Shown piece after piece: positions 12,876-24,868 of a DNA stretch of 64,000 nt (its first letter is position 1; each line of letters opens with the position of its first letter). The DNA lies in contig CM018608.1 in assembly GCA_009192285.1 (NCBI GenBank), forward strand, positions 1,630,201 to 1,694,200, read 5' to 3'. The DNA comes from Morchella semilibera. Lineage: Eukaryota; Ascomycota; Pezizomycetes; Pezizales; Morchellaceae. The notes under the pieces are model-generated. The model had not been told where the DNA came from and did no database searches. It saw only the letters and a list, made by a program, of their open reading frames with translations. A program made the translations under genes and the position numbers.

Positions 12876-13222
12876 ACTAGTCTGATTGGCCGCCGGCGAT
12901 TGCCTTCGTAACATTCATGGCGCCACAATATCGACACCAAACCAACCACCACTGCACGCCCTTTGAGACCTACACTTTTGTTGAGAATCGAACGGAAACT
13001 ATATAGGGTCTTTCATGAGGAGGGGGATGGGTATAAGGTTGGTTCGAATGTATACAAGCTGTATCTATGGGTATGGGGTTGAATGTTGGGGAGCTAGAGA
13101 GGAGAGCTTCCGGAACATATTGATACATACTCTGTTCAGGAGTCATGTCTACCTACCCCGCTCGAAAGACGGCCGGCATGAATGTTTTCGGGGGTTGCTT
13201 GCATGAAGAGGGACTCCGAGCA

Positions 13223-13281
13223 CTCGTGGTGGTGGTGGTGGATCGACAGACCGCCACCACCACCACCACCACTTCCACGAG
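13223..13281. repeat. triplet-repeat hairpin (GTG)n / (CAC)n
   Basis: A run of five to six GTG/TGG units starting CTCGTGG is followed, after about 15 bp, by seven CCA/CAC units ending CCACGAG. The two arms are reverse complements, so the site can fold into a long stem. It lies in non-coding DNA. Confidence 0.75.
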
Positions 13282-14113
13282 GTTACGGCACGAGATTCAT
13301 GCATGGAAGATCGGGCTACCTAGATCATATGCAATAGAATATTAGTTTTGTGTTCTAGTGCAAGAGTGGGGTACGTAGGGGGTACTTTGCATGTGATTTT
13401 TTTCTCAAAATCTTGTTATTGTGCACACAGACCCAGGGCGTTATGGGGTTACGAGTAGGTAGCATGGGAAGCACAGAAGGAAGGTGCGGGCTTAATGTGC
13501 CATACGCTAGTTCTTTGTGAGAGACAGGGCTCACCGCAATATTCTTCTCTAGCTATGTAGTTAGCTGGAGGCATGGTTCTTGGCGGGAGGATTTACTTAA
13601 TTCAGGTCTTCTTACTACAAAGTCTGGACCCGCTTGCACAGCTATGCCCCTATATAGCGGATCTCATTGAATCTCTACTGCTGGATGGGAGCCGGCCAGC
13701 AGGGAGAGGAAGAGCCTAGAGTGATATATACTGGTACGAGAACAGAGATGTACAGGGGTACTATATTATCCAGAAAACTAGAACATACTGCCTTGGTTCG
13801 GGTCTGGGGGACTTTAGAAAAGTAACTTTTCAATACTGTGCAGGTGTATATCCCTTGGCAGAATGAAGCAACGGGTATTCTGAAGCTAAATATTTAGTTC
13901 CTGGCGGCAGTTTCTGGTGTGAAAACCCCAAAACTTGGAAAACAGGGATTGGCCAAATCGCTCTATCATAAATTCATAAAGCTTGTCAGAACTGCCGGGG
14001 ATATGGGGCGGTAAATGTGTAAAAGGTAATTTTACCAACAGTAGTAAATTATTCTAGCATCTGTGCCTTATAATGCCAATTTTTATGATAAAGACCTTTG
14101 GCCAAGTGGGCTC

Positions 14114-14260
14114 TATCCCTTAGGTTGTCAGTAAATGCTGCCCCCCCAGAAAAAAGCAAAAGTTGATAATAGATCTTATTATCTCTCTTATCAAATATTT
14201 GACCCATGCGAATTCTCACACTCTATTATAGCGGGGGCAGCATTGACAGCTTAAGGGATA
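14114..14260. mobile_element. MITE-like element, TA-flanked, TIR TCCCTTA(A/G)G
   Basis: About 147 bp including the TA at each end. The left end TATCCCTTAGGTTGTCAG continues to TGCTGCCCCC; the right end, read in reverse complement, is TATCCCTTAAGCTGTCAA and also continues to TGCTGCCCCC. The arms are about 30 bp and match except for a four-base gap and two or three substitutions. Both ends begin with TA, the duplication made by Tc1/mariner-type transposases. There is no coding capacity. Confidence 0.7.
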
Positions 14261-14727
14261 GCAGAGTTGTCCACCAGTGAGAAGTTTGACTGGTGGAGGG
14301 TATCTCACCACCGGCGGGAAGCTTTCGTGAGTTGGCATTAATGATTGAACATTTGCTAATGTTGTATAGCACAGCATAAAGACTTAGGTTCAGTTTTCAT
14401 ACTAGCGCGAGTACTGGGATTCAGTACTTGTACCACCGGTGGGGAATAATTTACTACCATTGGTAGAATCACTTTTGGCACATTTACCGCTCCTGCGGTA
14501 TATATAAGTTAATGAGGCTAGTTGTTGAAATTGGAAAGGTCAACAAACTCTGCTGGGCTTAGACATCATCTTGCGCAGCAATGAGTGTCTGTAGTACCCG
14601 TTCTCCCTAGTGAGTGGGTAAATGATATGTTGTTGGGTTCAGGGCTTCCCTAACCCTGACCACAACACCCTAGCACTGGATCAAACACGTTTCTGGGTGT
14701 AGGTGGGCCATTTGCGGGCCTCGGGGT

Positions 14728-14804
14728 GGTTTCATGGCACTGTAGCTGGTTATCACACAAGTCTAACACATTTGTGGTCCCCGGTTCGAACCCAGGCGAA
14801 ATCA
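14728..14804 (+). tRNA. tRNA-Val(AAC)-like sequence, possibly a pseudogene
   Basis: It starts GGTTTCATGGC and ends GGCGAAATCA, as fungal tRNA-Val does. The anticodon arm has a 7-nt loop CTAACAC (anticodon AAC) closed by CAAGT/ATTTG. The B box GGTTCGAACCC fits the consensus and an A-box-like TGTAGCTGG is present. A T4 run follows within a few bases. Against a working gene: acceptor pair 7 is A/C, the T stem has a C/A mismatch, and there are about three extra bases (CAC) before the D arm compared with the usual tRNA-Val. It may be a decayed copy or a tRNA-derived repeat head. No intron is evident. Confidence 0.5.
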
Positions 14805-16866
14805 TTTTATTGGCCGTGATCCTGACATCACCTGTTTTGAAGGTTCAGAGAATGAGACTTCGCGTACATAGGGGTGGGGGGGGAGGCTGGCTGGCCTACA
14901 GCCTACAGGGCTCGGCAAGGGGTCTGTGTTTTTGTTTCTCATCTATGTCTTTTTTCTACCACGCGAGGCTGATTTGTCAACACATGGTAATGGTATTCTA
15001 TGTATCTAGACCTAAAGCACCTCATTCCAGAACCGGCCAGAGCCAAGTATCGTTGAGTCTGCAAAAGACCTAGAGCAATAGGTCTTTGAAGGGTTGGGGT
15101 AGGGAAGGTGCTTGCGCTTGCGCATGGAAGAAATGGTAAGAATATCATACTACATGTACTTATAGCTCACCGCTATATATACAAGTATACAGGCATGTAT
15201 GTGGTCTCCAGCCCTTGAGACTGGCTAGATACGTGTAGCTATACAGAAGGTAATATCCGGGGAAAACAATATGTAGCCTTTCCTTCTGTTTTGACGGGCT
15301 TGACCTGAAAATACGTGGTAGTAATGGAGGTGTTGTTGGTCTTTGACTTTAGTCTTTCAAAGAAAAAACACGCTCCTCAGGGATCGAAGCAGGCATTGGC
15401 CCGATGCTATCCCAAGCCGGAACATAATATTTTCCGATTTGAGACTTACAAGGCCGGGTTCCTGGCAGGTTAATTAGACTGGTAAATATGTGTGTCTCAT
15501 CGTAGGAGGCCCGAGAATATGTCGCTGTCTCGCGTGGTGTCCTTACCTAGCCTTCTTAGGTTCTAGACTGTGACTGGACTACAAGGTGTTATTTGTAGTG
15601 CTCAGGGGTTTTGGCTCGGACGGGGGGGCCCGGAGACTTCTCTATATTGTAATCAAGAGGAGGTTGTGCTTTATATCTGCTCCTGATAACCAGCAGGTAC
15701 TTGGACTCGTAATATTGGCGAGGAGATCAGTAGCGCGAGTCTTGGAACTAGAAACGAGCATATATATATTCCTGAATGTTGATCAGATAATATCTAATTC
15801 TTCCACATTTCAGCGGGCCAATTTCGAAATTTTAGATAGATACCGTTAACGCAGGGCGTAGTTACAAGGGCAGTCAGGGGACTGCTTTATGGGATTCGGG
15901 ACCCGGCAAGTTAACATTGGTGAAGGCGCGGTATACGTATCTATAATCAATTACTAAATTTCTTTGGTGACTTTCTTCGGAGCAATTCCTACATATGAAG
16001 TTTTAACTTATCCTATTCAAGATAGACATTCTATGTATACCAGTATCTATATGTATATATCTAGATTAGAAAAAAGCAACCCGAGAAACCCCAACTGCCA
16101 TCCCCTTAACCGCCTTAATCATGATTTCAAAGGGGTTGTTGATAATTGAGCACTGACCAAGAAATAACTTTAAATGTCCCAGGGACCCGTAGGTCGGGGC
16201 CTGCGACCCACGTAAGGCATAGTGGGTTATAATCTTTTTTTATTTGGGGAACCGTCCTGCAGGTGGGGATTTCCCCACTCCCTATGAGGCGTAGTGCAGG
16301 ATAAGGCGCTCTCTATTGGGGTTGCTCTGCCTAGCTGTCGTTAATTAGATCGAGATCGAAATTTTACCTTCCTCCCGTGCATATGTACTAATACCTTTTT
16401 ACACGACCTGCGGGAGTGTGTGGCTTTTTGTGGCTTTCTGTGGGGTTAGTTAAGGGTTTTTCCATGAGCCCTTTACTTCGTCATATCTATATATATGGCC
16501 AATAACTTAATTAGTTGGTGCCCACTGAAACATATAAATTCCTATATAATGGGCGACGTTTCGATCCAGGGATTAGTTGAAGAAATAGAAGGTTTCACCC
16601 AGATCGAAGATTAATTCGACCTGCGTACCTATGACCTAATGGCCCCAATTTGATGTCGTTTGGTCTAATGTCATGATTTCTATGCGCCTACAAGTAATCC
16701 CGTCCGCTACAAAAGATTTGTTAGAATTACACTAATCAGTATCAATCGTCGCCAAAATAAGGTATCTACAAAAAGAACCAGGAAGGAAGAAAAGGGAGGA
16801 AAGAAGGGAAAAACGTATAAAAAAATGTTCAAAATAGGATAAATTTCAATCGTTCGTCAATATAAG

Positions 16867-18659
16867 TTAGCCTTTTGAATTCTCTACGTATAAATTACTA
16901 CTATTCAAAACTTCTAATCGTATACCTCCCTCCGTTTCCTGCAATGTATCCCGCGAGTTTGTCAGGGCTAGCTCGTTCTGGCTTTCTAGCGTCATGACAA
17001 CGTCCGTTCTCTTCATGATACCCGTACCCATTTCCTCCTGAATAATTCTCTCGTCGCTGTCGCACTCTCCGTAAAAACTTCTATCCTTAGAAGAAGTAGT
17101 ATGTTTTGAGGCTTGATGTCCAGGTGGTAAGGGTGCTATAACGCCTTCAACAAATCTCCGACCAACTCTGTGCGTGGTGCTATTACTCCCATCTGGTCCT
17201 TGATACATGTCGGAGTTTTCGGGGGTTTTGGGGCCGAGTAGGCCGGGGACGTACTTTCGAATTAACGGTTTTAGTGATGGCCCACAGGCTGCTATGACGA
17301 TGAGTGTGCTTTCGACGTAATACCATACAATTGCATCTGTTATATCCCCTGTTGAAGGAATTAATAAACAAGGCTCCAGGAATCATAACCCAGGTGTCTG
17401 ATTGCTCTGTCAATACATACAAGTGATATCCTTGCTTTTGTTGAGCGCAGGTAACTTTGCGACCCTCACTAAGCTGATAATGCAAACCCTAAATTCACAG
17501 GAATTAGAAATGCGCCGCGTTGGACCTGGAGGGGGAAAATGGCGGACTCACACCCCTCCCAATGAAAACAACCCACATAAACCTGCTTTCTGCCTTCTCG
17601 GGAGCTCACTATATTGGCCTATGAGTGATGCATTCGGGTTGGTGACGTTGATAAAGAAACTCACAGTGATAAGACGAGCGGCATAGGAAGTATGGTAATG
17701 ACCACATCGAGAAAGATGTTTAAGCCGGCGTGAATGAAATAGAACACCACAAGATCCCAGCACTTTCCCTGGGGGTCCGCACTCGGAAACAATCGATTCC
17801 ACTGGTAATTGGCTGGTTTGCACTGGAAAATGATGATCACTACGCTTATAACGCCAGTAGCAATCGTGATAGCAATGAGGATGATAGTTGATATTCTGAA
17901 CCAGGTTGGCAAGCCACCGCAACGAGGACCTCCGATCCGGAGGTAGAAAAATAAGAGTGACAGTTTGGCAAACATTATTTGGGCAGTGTAACTCTTCCCT
18001 TGCCCATGATAATTAGACATAGGCCAGCTTAGGCTCTAGAAATTTGTTTACTCACAAGACTACTCCCCCAATTTGCCTGATTAGAGGTTAGTCATGTTCC
18101 TTTTTTTTTTTTTTTTATTTATTTATTTAAATGCGTGGCTTTCTTGATGGAGGGAGAAATAGGTTACCTGTATAGTTTTCCTTATGTTATCGGGGGTAAG
18201 ATCTTTAAGATGCATTCCTAGTCCATGACTTGCAGCTGGCATTGGTAAAAATCAGTCAAAAAGAGCACATGTATATGGACATGGGCTTATACATACCCAC
18301 AAGGATACAGACAAGATATGATAACACTAACACCTATTCCAACAATCAACTAGCCGCACACTTCCCAGGTTCTCAGGATGTTCTGTACTTTTTACATGCG
18401 ACGATGGGGGCTAGGCTTTGTGGGAGAGATTGTCTACCTACTTCCGCAATCACAATCAACACTATTTTGAACATTGATTCTCAGCATAATTCATCGGTTA
18501 TAGAGGATAGCAGAGGGGGGGGGGGGGCTTACTATCATCAAAACCAAACGATCTTATTAATATAGACCGCGTATAGACTCTTAATGATGTTGCAACGAAA
18601 CTGATGATTCCAAGTACTGGGCCTGCTACCCATACCATATGCTGTTTACTTTCAACCAT
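16867..18659 (-). CDS. fungal rhodopsin-domain (SAT4-type) seven-helix membrane protein
   Basis: Nine-exon model: 18659-18533, 18461-18442, 18333-18297, 18235-18168, 18076-18056, 17993-17665, 17608-17552, 17488-17421, 17336-16867. The sum is 1197 nt (398 aa) with every junction in phase. It belongs to the large fungal family of integral membrane proteins with a conserved rhodopsin-like domain (also called SAT4 or PTH11-related), whose ligand and function are mostly unknown. Visible hallmarks: helix 1 followed by RVYTR and SFGFDD; HGLGMHLKDLTPDNIRKT; FAKLSLLFFYLRI; IFQCKPANYQW with GKCWDL; ALNIFLDVVITILPMP; RRQKAGLCGLFSLGG; SKDITYAIVWYYVEST; CGPSLKPLIRKY. The C-terminal 115 residues are a polar cytoplasmic tail. 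Exons 2 (20 nt) and 5 (21 nt) are microexons, and the acceptor of exon 6 is the least certain site. No disabling change is seen. Confidence 0.85.
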
Positions 18660-21600
18660 TTTCCTCACAGATTTTGAAGTAGAATTGGAGGCCAAGGTGC
18701 TTATGAAGGGTTTTTTCCTTTTTTTTCTCTTTTTTCTTCCCCGGGGCTTTCGCCGCGGGCCGACTTGGGGGTCTGGCACCTTTTAAGCCTGTATCGTCCA
18801 TCGTATGGTTGAGGTACACTTCTTCAAGGACACGGACTCTACAAGAGTGCCAAGAGAGCTCGAGTGTCAGGCGAAATATAGCAAATCAGGGCCTTATCTC
18901 AACGCATGTAGCAATCGGTCCCCCAGGTTCTTGTGTTAGCAAGAAAAGTGAAGAATTCACCATGGCCACCCTCGCGTCCCCTGACCAAAATTACAGCGGT
19001 CATCCCTATTCTGGAGTGATGATCTTCAAAATGTTACCAATGCTAAACATCATCAATCAAATCAAGAAGCAGAGACTGGGACCGAATTTGCGTTAGCACA
19101 ACCATTATCGAGACCACCCAATGTTTGAAGGGAAGAGTGGGGAAAAGGGAGAGCTTAACCAAGAAAGGTTAGAAAAAACCTTGTAGTACCTCTGACTTTC
19201 GGACAGGTTTCAGGGGGGTGGATGAGCGTGGAATATTACGCGAGAGGAGAGGAGGTATCAGACGCATTTATGAGCTCTTGATTATATTAATTGACCTAGC
19301 TATAACGCGCACGGAAAATAAGGTTACTTGGCTCTTGGTGTCTGACAGTGGTTGTTGGGATTAATTGGCATTGGCTCATGCATGTTCTCACTATTATGTA
19401 CCTACTCTATCTGTACGTGGACCATGGCTATGGGTCCTAGCTAGAGTAGAGTCATGCATGGTCTGACTTAACTTCTAGAATATTGTATCGATGAGAGAAA
19501 TAAGAGTAGGTACATATAAGTCAAGTAGATAAAAAGTATAGGTACACAGCGTGCATGTATGTATGAATCATGCCATGAAATACTCCGCACATACTGATCA
19601 TTTATACGGGGGAGTTCTAGACTACATGTACATGTATGATAAGTTTAAAAAAGATAGTTGGATCGTTAATGGGCACCACGAATCACGATATATTCCGAGC
19701 GAGAACGGTGGTCATTTCAAGCATCAAGACGCTTCATGTAGCTTTTAGTGACCACGTTTGACATTGATATATAAGACATCGAATCCTTCATTTTGGGCGT
19801 AAGTAAGCTGTTGTCTGGTGTGTATATGCATGTGTAAAGTAAGTCCAAGTTACTATAAGTGCCAAGTATAATAATAAGGCAACGTCACAGCTGCGCACTC
19901 GGCTATTTCGTTTTATAGATACCATTCAGAAAAATGGCTGCAGTGAACCCATGGTTAGCGGCACTGCATGTAATCAATGAACCTGATTTACTTAAATGGG
20001 GTTATTACAGGTATTCAGTATGCGTTCGCATATATATATACAAGTATATATATTTGTTTTGGTTTTGGTTTTCGTGTCATTTACTAATTAAGTACCTGGG
20101 ACCCCCGAGAAGTTGAGTACATATATACATGTACATGTACATAAGTACATGTAGCTGTGTTACTACATGTAGTATAACTCAGGTGCATACATGTATGTGG
20201 TATGATGCCGATCGCAGGTCGGCTCATGATAAGCCAGTTAAGACCAAAGCTGAAAAGGTTGGCGTATTTATCTGACGAACAGGATTTACGTATCCCTTGT
20301 GTTATCATTTCTTCTGTCTTTGACTTTCCTGAACCACTGTATACATTCTCTTATATACATACAGCTTTTCCATGTGTCTGTCGGCCCTGATGTCTTGGCT
20401 GATATATGACATTAATGGGGCTTCTTTAGCTAATTAGACGCTGCTGAGATTAGAAGCATTCTCCCGTATCTACTTTGGTTGTATACCAAAGGCTGGATTG
20501 ACGGTTTACATAACAGGGATGTCCTTGCGGTACTAGGTTTCGGCTTCCCCGCAAATCACCCCCCCCCCCGGGGTTGAGTTGTGCTTCAGCATTCCCGTGT
20601 TATCAGAGGCCGTGCCTGGCTACGACTAGCTAGTACAAGAACAGACGCTTTGCGTCTGACGGCATTTTGGCTAGTAATATCGGGAGGGAAGTTATGTACA
20701 TACATACCTTATTGGCTGGAGTATCAATTTGGCGTTTGTGAAAGGGTCTATGTATAGTAATGGAAGGGTCTAGGTATAGTAGTGATAGGTCTGTGGGCAT
20801 TGAATATCCCAAAGTAGTGGCGGCTGTACCGCCCAATGATAATTCCCTCTTTGAAGACACTGGGCCGTCAACCTCGAAGTACCTAGACCTTCGTATTTAT
20901 TGAGGAACAAGGGAAATGCGCTTTTGTGTTTTTTTAAAAAAAGAGCTCGACCCGATACCTGAGGGACGTCTCCCTAGAACAGTGGAACAGGGAATTGATG
21001 TCTAGAGATCGTAGGGGCTCGCTACTCCTCCAGAACCACATATCGTTGGTAGTGTTGAAATAGTTAAAAAGGAACTTCCTTGGATTATAACCGGACTGAA
21101 TGATAGCAATTACAGGATCGATTCTTTGGTGTAGAAGATCAATGAGGTGAAATTTAGAGAACTCATCAGACCAGACCCATCAGGCGAGAAACTAATACCC
21201 CAAATCATTTTGCTAGGCAGTGTAAATTCTTCCCTTCGAAATAAAATGTTTTAGCACCGGGGCCCAACCGTATCGATTTTATTTGCATACTGATCAATTC
21301 GCAATTCCGCTGTACCCACGTGGGGTACTCCCTGTCTGCGACCTGAAAACCTGACTGGTCAGGACCTATCCGGAGGGGATATCTTGTCTTTGGGGCCACA
21401 TGGGGGCAGACATAGAGCGAGAAGATCGTTCCAACGATTGTTAGAATCGTCCGGAGCCTTAAGTTGTCTTCCTCCCCATGCCGTTCTTTGTTTCGGGTTC
21501 CGGCCCTATGGAGAGAGCTATTTGTGAGTTTCGAAGGATCCATATAAGTGTTATGTTGCTAACTCCGTTTGTTACATGGTAGACACGCGGGGTTCAGGTA

Positions 21601-24600
21601 ATTCGCCATCATTCCCACAGGACTCACTTAGGCCATAGGTCATGGTTCCAGGATTGGCATCAGGGACTTTGACCCCGGTTCGTCAACGAGCAGACAACCA
21701 GTGACTTTAACCGGTGCTTCTGTAAGACTTACGACGATAAAAGAGGAAATAAAGAATATTATAGTTTTAGAAAGCCCTATATATATATCAGGATAACTGT
21801 CGGCGAGAAACCTATTAACGTGGATGCGTGTTCATCGTCCTATAAGACTGAGTTACTAGGATCCAGTATTATACGCATGTCGACCCTAAAGTGAAGTACC
21901 CCGGATATTGTGATGTTGATAGGTTAAGGTGGATTTTACTTGGTTGAGGTGGGAACCCCCTCGCCATATTATAGCCAGGTTAAGAGCATGGTTTAAGAGA
22001 GCAGTGGTAATGATACAGGATCCCGTCAAATTCCTTATTCATTACTCCTATAGGTTGGCCAATTGGGTTTTTTTTTTTACTGTGGGGCCCTTATATTGTA
22101 GATATGCATTCCCGATGCCATCTCCGGCCCCGACAAGCTCTGGTTTGCGCTCTATATATTGGGGAAACGTCGGCTGCAACGAGTTAACGTTACCCCGTGG
22201 GATTTTCCCGAGGCGGATATTTTTTCTCGGCATATGGTTGATGAAGGTACTGAAGGATTTGACGTTAATTTGTCGGAGAATTGTACAAGTACGTACACAC
22301 CTCCCCAGTCCGTGATACACAGCAAAACCCAATCCCCAAACTTGATACTAACCAAACCCAGCTACAGCCAACAGAAAAACTCTCCCGTCAGATTTGCGCA
22401 ACCCGCGAAGCCGGCTCAAGGAATCGACGTATGTCCCTCTAAGGGAGACAGTTCTAAATGCTCAATTAGCTAGACTAATAGAGCCCTGTAGTATATTAGA
22501 ATGCCCCTGGAATCTCTTTAATAAGTGGGGGGGCGCCAAGGGGCGTAAGGGTGCTGTGTCATCAGACATCAGACTCATGATCAACTTTAGAGACGTAGAG
22601 AAGAACGAACGCGATATCATGGATGATCATGCGTGGGAGGAGGCGTGGATGTATAATTAATCCCTCGTGTTTGTAGCAGCCTGCAATGCTCCTTAGCGCT
22701 TGCAATTGGGGAGAGGTGGGGGGGATTCATGGTTGAGGTTCCCGGAGATCACGTGGCTAGCTATAGGACAGTTGAGTTCTCATTATTCCTGCTCACATTG
22801 GCATCAACCACGTACGTCCCTTTTTTTCCCAGTATATAATAGAGATATTCGAGGGGAACAGGCCTTTCTAGGACCGCGACTGGTTAGTATAACGTAACAC
22901 AGGGGATTAAAGTAACGGGAATACTCCGCATAAAGCTCAGGCTGAACTCCAAAAGCCTCAGATCCTACATATATATGGTACTCGGTATATATTGGATGGC
23001 GTTAAGAAAAGGGGTGGGGGGGGGGGGGGGCGGGGAACATTTGCGTTCGAAGAATTTTGTAATGGCCAGAACGAGAGGAATTAATCTAGCTACACGTAGA
23101 ACTAACTTTATACTGTACTCGTCATATCTGGAGCTTCTAATTGAATGGAGGAAAATATCAACGATAATCCTCACCGCCGGCACTGACCTAGTAAATCCTA
23201 ATCATACGAGCCAGAACACATAGTCGGAGCTTATTCAGATAGAAAATAGATGAGTCAGGACCCCAACCCGATGCCACCCGGATAGAATTAGCCAAAGAAA
23301 GACCGCGGACATAATTCGGTTCATTAGAACTACTTCTTGTTTATAATCTTTGATAAGCAGGAAGCTAGATGATCATGGGTACTAGTATAGTATCGTCCCG
23401 GACTAGTACTGTGGTAATTTCTTGGAGCTAATGATCGTTTGGTTGTGGGTGAGGGCTAGGCGGGTTGGGATTTGAATAGGAATATTTGCGTAAGACCACC
23501 GCCCCGATGATTGACTACATGTAGTCACCAAGGAACCTGGCCCTTGGGCTCAAGGACTAGGTGAACCCGTCGAGGGGTGGTCTGCGAGGAGTTTTTTCCT
23601 ACCGAGACGACACTTCCTTCTGTGATATTAATCTAATAAGGTACAAGTAGGTCACGTCACGTCAGTAGACATAGGGATTGGGTTGTATTGTAGGTCTGGA
23701 GATGTCAAGTTGGAGGCACCCATTGTCACGCTTCTCACTTTTTTCCTGCGGGCCGGGTGTACTACCACCATACTCTCTGTACGAGTGATATATTGTAACG
23801 TGCTGTACTGTTTCTAGGGATAAGACTCTGTAACAACCACTGAGGTAGATCTGATGATCGGTTAGGATATCGGGATTATAAATCATAGAATATCACTCGA
23901 CTCTTGTAATTTCTTTATTATAGTTGTACTTGAGCCATTGACTGTAGTGCCGGGGGTGAGGGTAGCATTGACCTTTTTGACCGACTACGTCCATGTCAGA
24001 CCTTGAATAGAGAGCCTTGTGGAAACAGTACGTACCGAATTAGAGGATTCTAAGTATGAGATAATAATAGTACGAATGTCAGCCAAATGTTGTATAAAGT
24101 ACATGTAGGGATATATTAACATTAATATATATAATCCCCGACGGAAATTTTATATTCTGCGGGGGACGTCGGTCGCGATCGACTGCTTCGATCTCGCTTA
24201 TCGCGATCGTACCACACTAGTGGTAAGACCCGGGGCCCCCACGCACAACACAATTGATCAATATTGCAATTGAACGTCGTCTGGGAAATAATATCGATAT
24301 TCCGTCTCAAGGGGTACGTGGGCCGCGGGCGTGTCAACTTGTGAGGATCTTTCTTTGTAAGGGAATTGATTAGAGCAAATTTTAACCCGTAGGCTGATTA
24401 AAGAGCTCGTACTATTATATATATGGGAGTAGCGTAGATCTCCTAGGAATTGAAGCAAATTGCAAAGCTAGCTGGCATTAACCAAGACCAAATTGCAAAA
24501 GTGTACCTACTTATATATGTATAAAGTAGGAAAGCGTTTTTAGTAGAGAACGCTCTCCCGTGGAGTAAAATGGATAGTCGAGCTACGACGCAACTAGGGA

Positions 24601-24868
24601 CATATGCAAGTGGTTCAGAAGTAAACATAAAATTCGTAAATATCGTATAGTACATACATTATATGTATGTGCACGGGTAACATGCAAAGAGTAGGTTCTT
24701 GAAAACCGCAACTAGGAAATCCAAAATCACAGAAAGTAATAATACGAATAAAAACAATCAATTACAACAACATCCGAAAGACAGGAATTTAAGCTTGTGC
24801 CTTGAAAATCACCCAAATCTAGGCCTCTTTGACCCCGCATACGGATCTAAAATTTATCCTAATGTCAA
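18660..24868. other. gene-free AT-rich region
   Basis: No supportable gene. The antisense frame 21543-21205 (112 codons, ATG start, one hydrophobic stretch) is the only plausible small protein and is not recognised. The stretch from 19550 to 20200 is dense in TACATGTA palindromes and has a TATATACAAGTATATA motif (20031-20053). A 14-bp palindrome GACTACATGTAGTC lies at about 23513. G- and C-runs occur near 18516, 20560 and 23017. Confidence 0.55.
21205..21543 (-). CDS. possible small membrane protein, 112 aa (doubtful)
   Basis: Open frame with an ATG start (MDPSKLTNSS), a hydrophobic stretch at about residues 33-50 (TILTIVGTIFSLYV) and a polar C-terminus. I recognise no family and see no adjoining exons that extend it. 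It is listed only because it is the most protein-like frame in a 6-kb desert, and it may be chance. Confidence 0.2.
   Translation of the reverse strand: MDPSKLTNSSLHRAGTRNKERHGEEDNLRLRTILTIVGTIFSLYVCPHVAPKTRYPLRIGPDQSGFQVADREYPTWVQRNCELISMQIKSIRLGPGAKTFYFEGKNLHCLAK

Larger units (their letters stand above)
10897..16866. other. gene-free region
   Basis: Six kb with no supportable protein gene. The first 300 bp are T/G-rich and probably contain the 3' UTR of the DUF7514 gene. Contents: paired TACATGTA sites near 11606, a T/C tract (12823-12875), a GTG/CAC hairpin (13223-13281), a TA-flanked inverted-repeat element (14114-14260), a tRNA-Val-like sequence (14728-14804) and a TATATACAAGTATA motif near 15174. 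Confidence 0.6.

Noticed and set aside
16200-16640. Possible solo LTR (direct and inverted short repeats, TTTCGATCCAGGGATTAG)
   Set aside because: No pair of matching ends, primer-binding site or target duplication could be identified.
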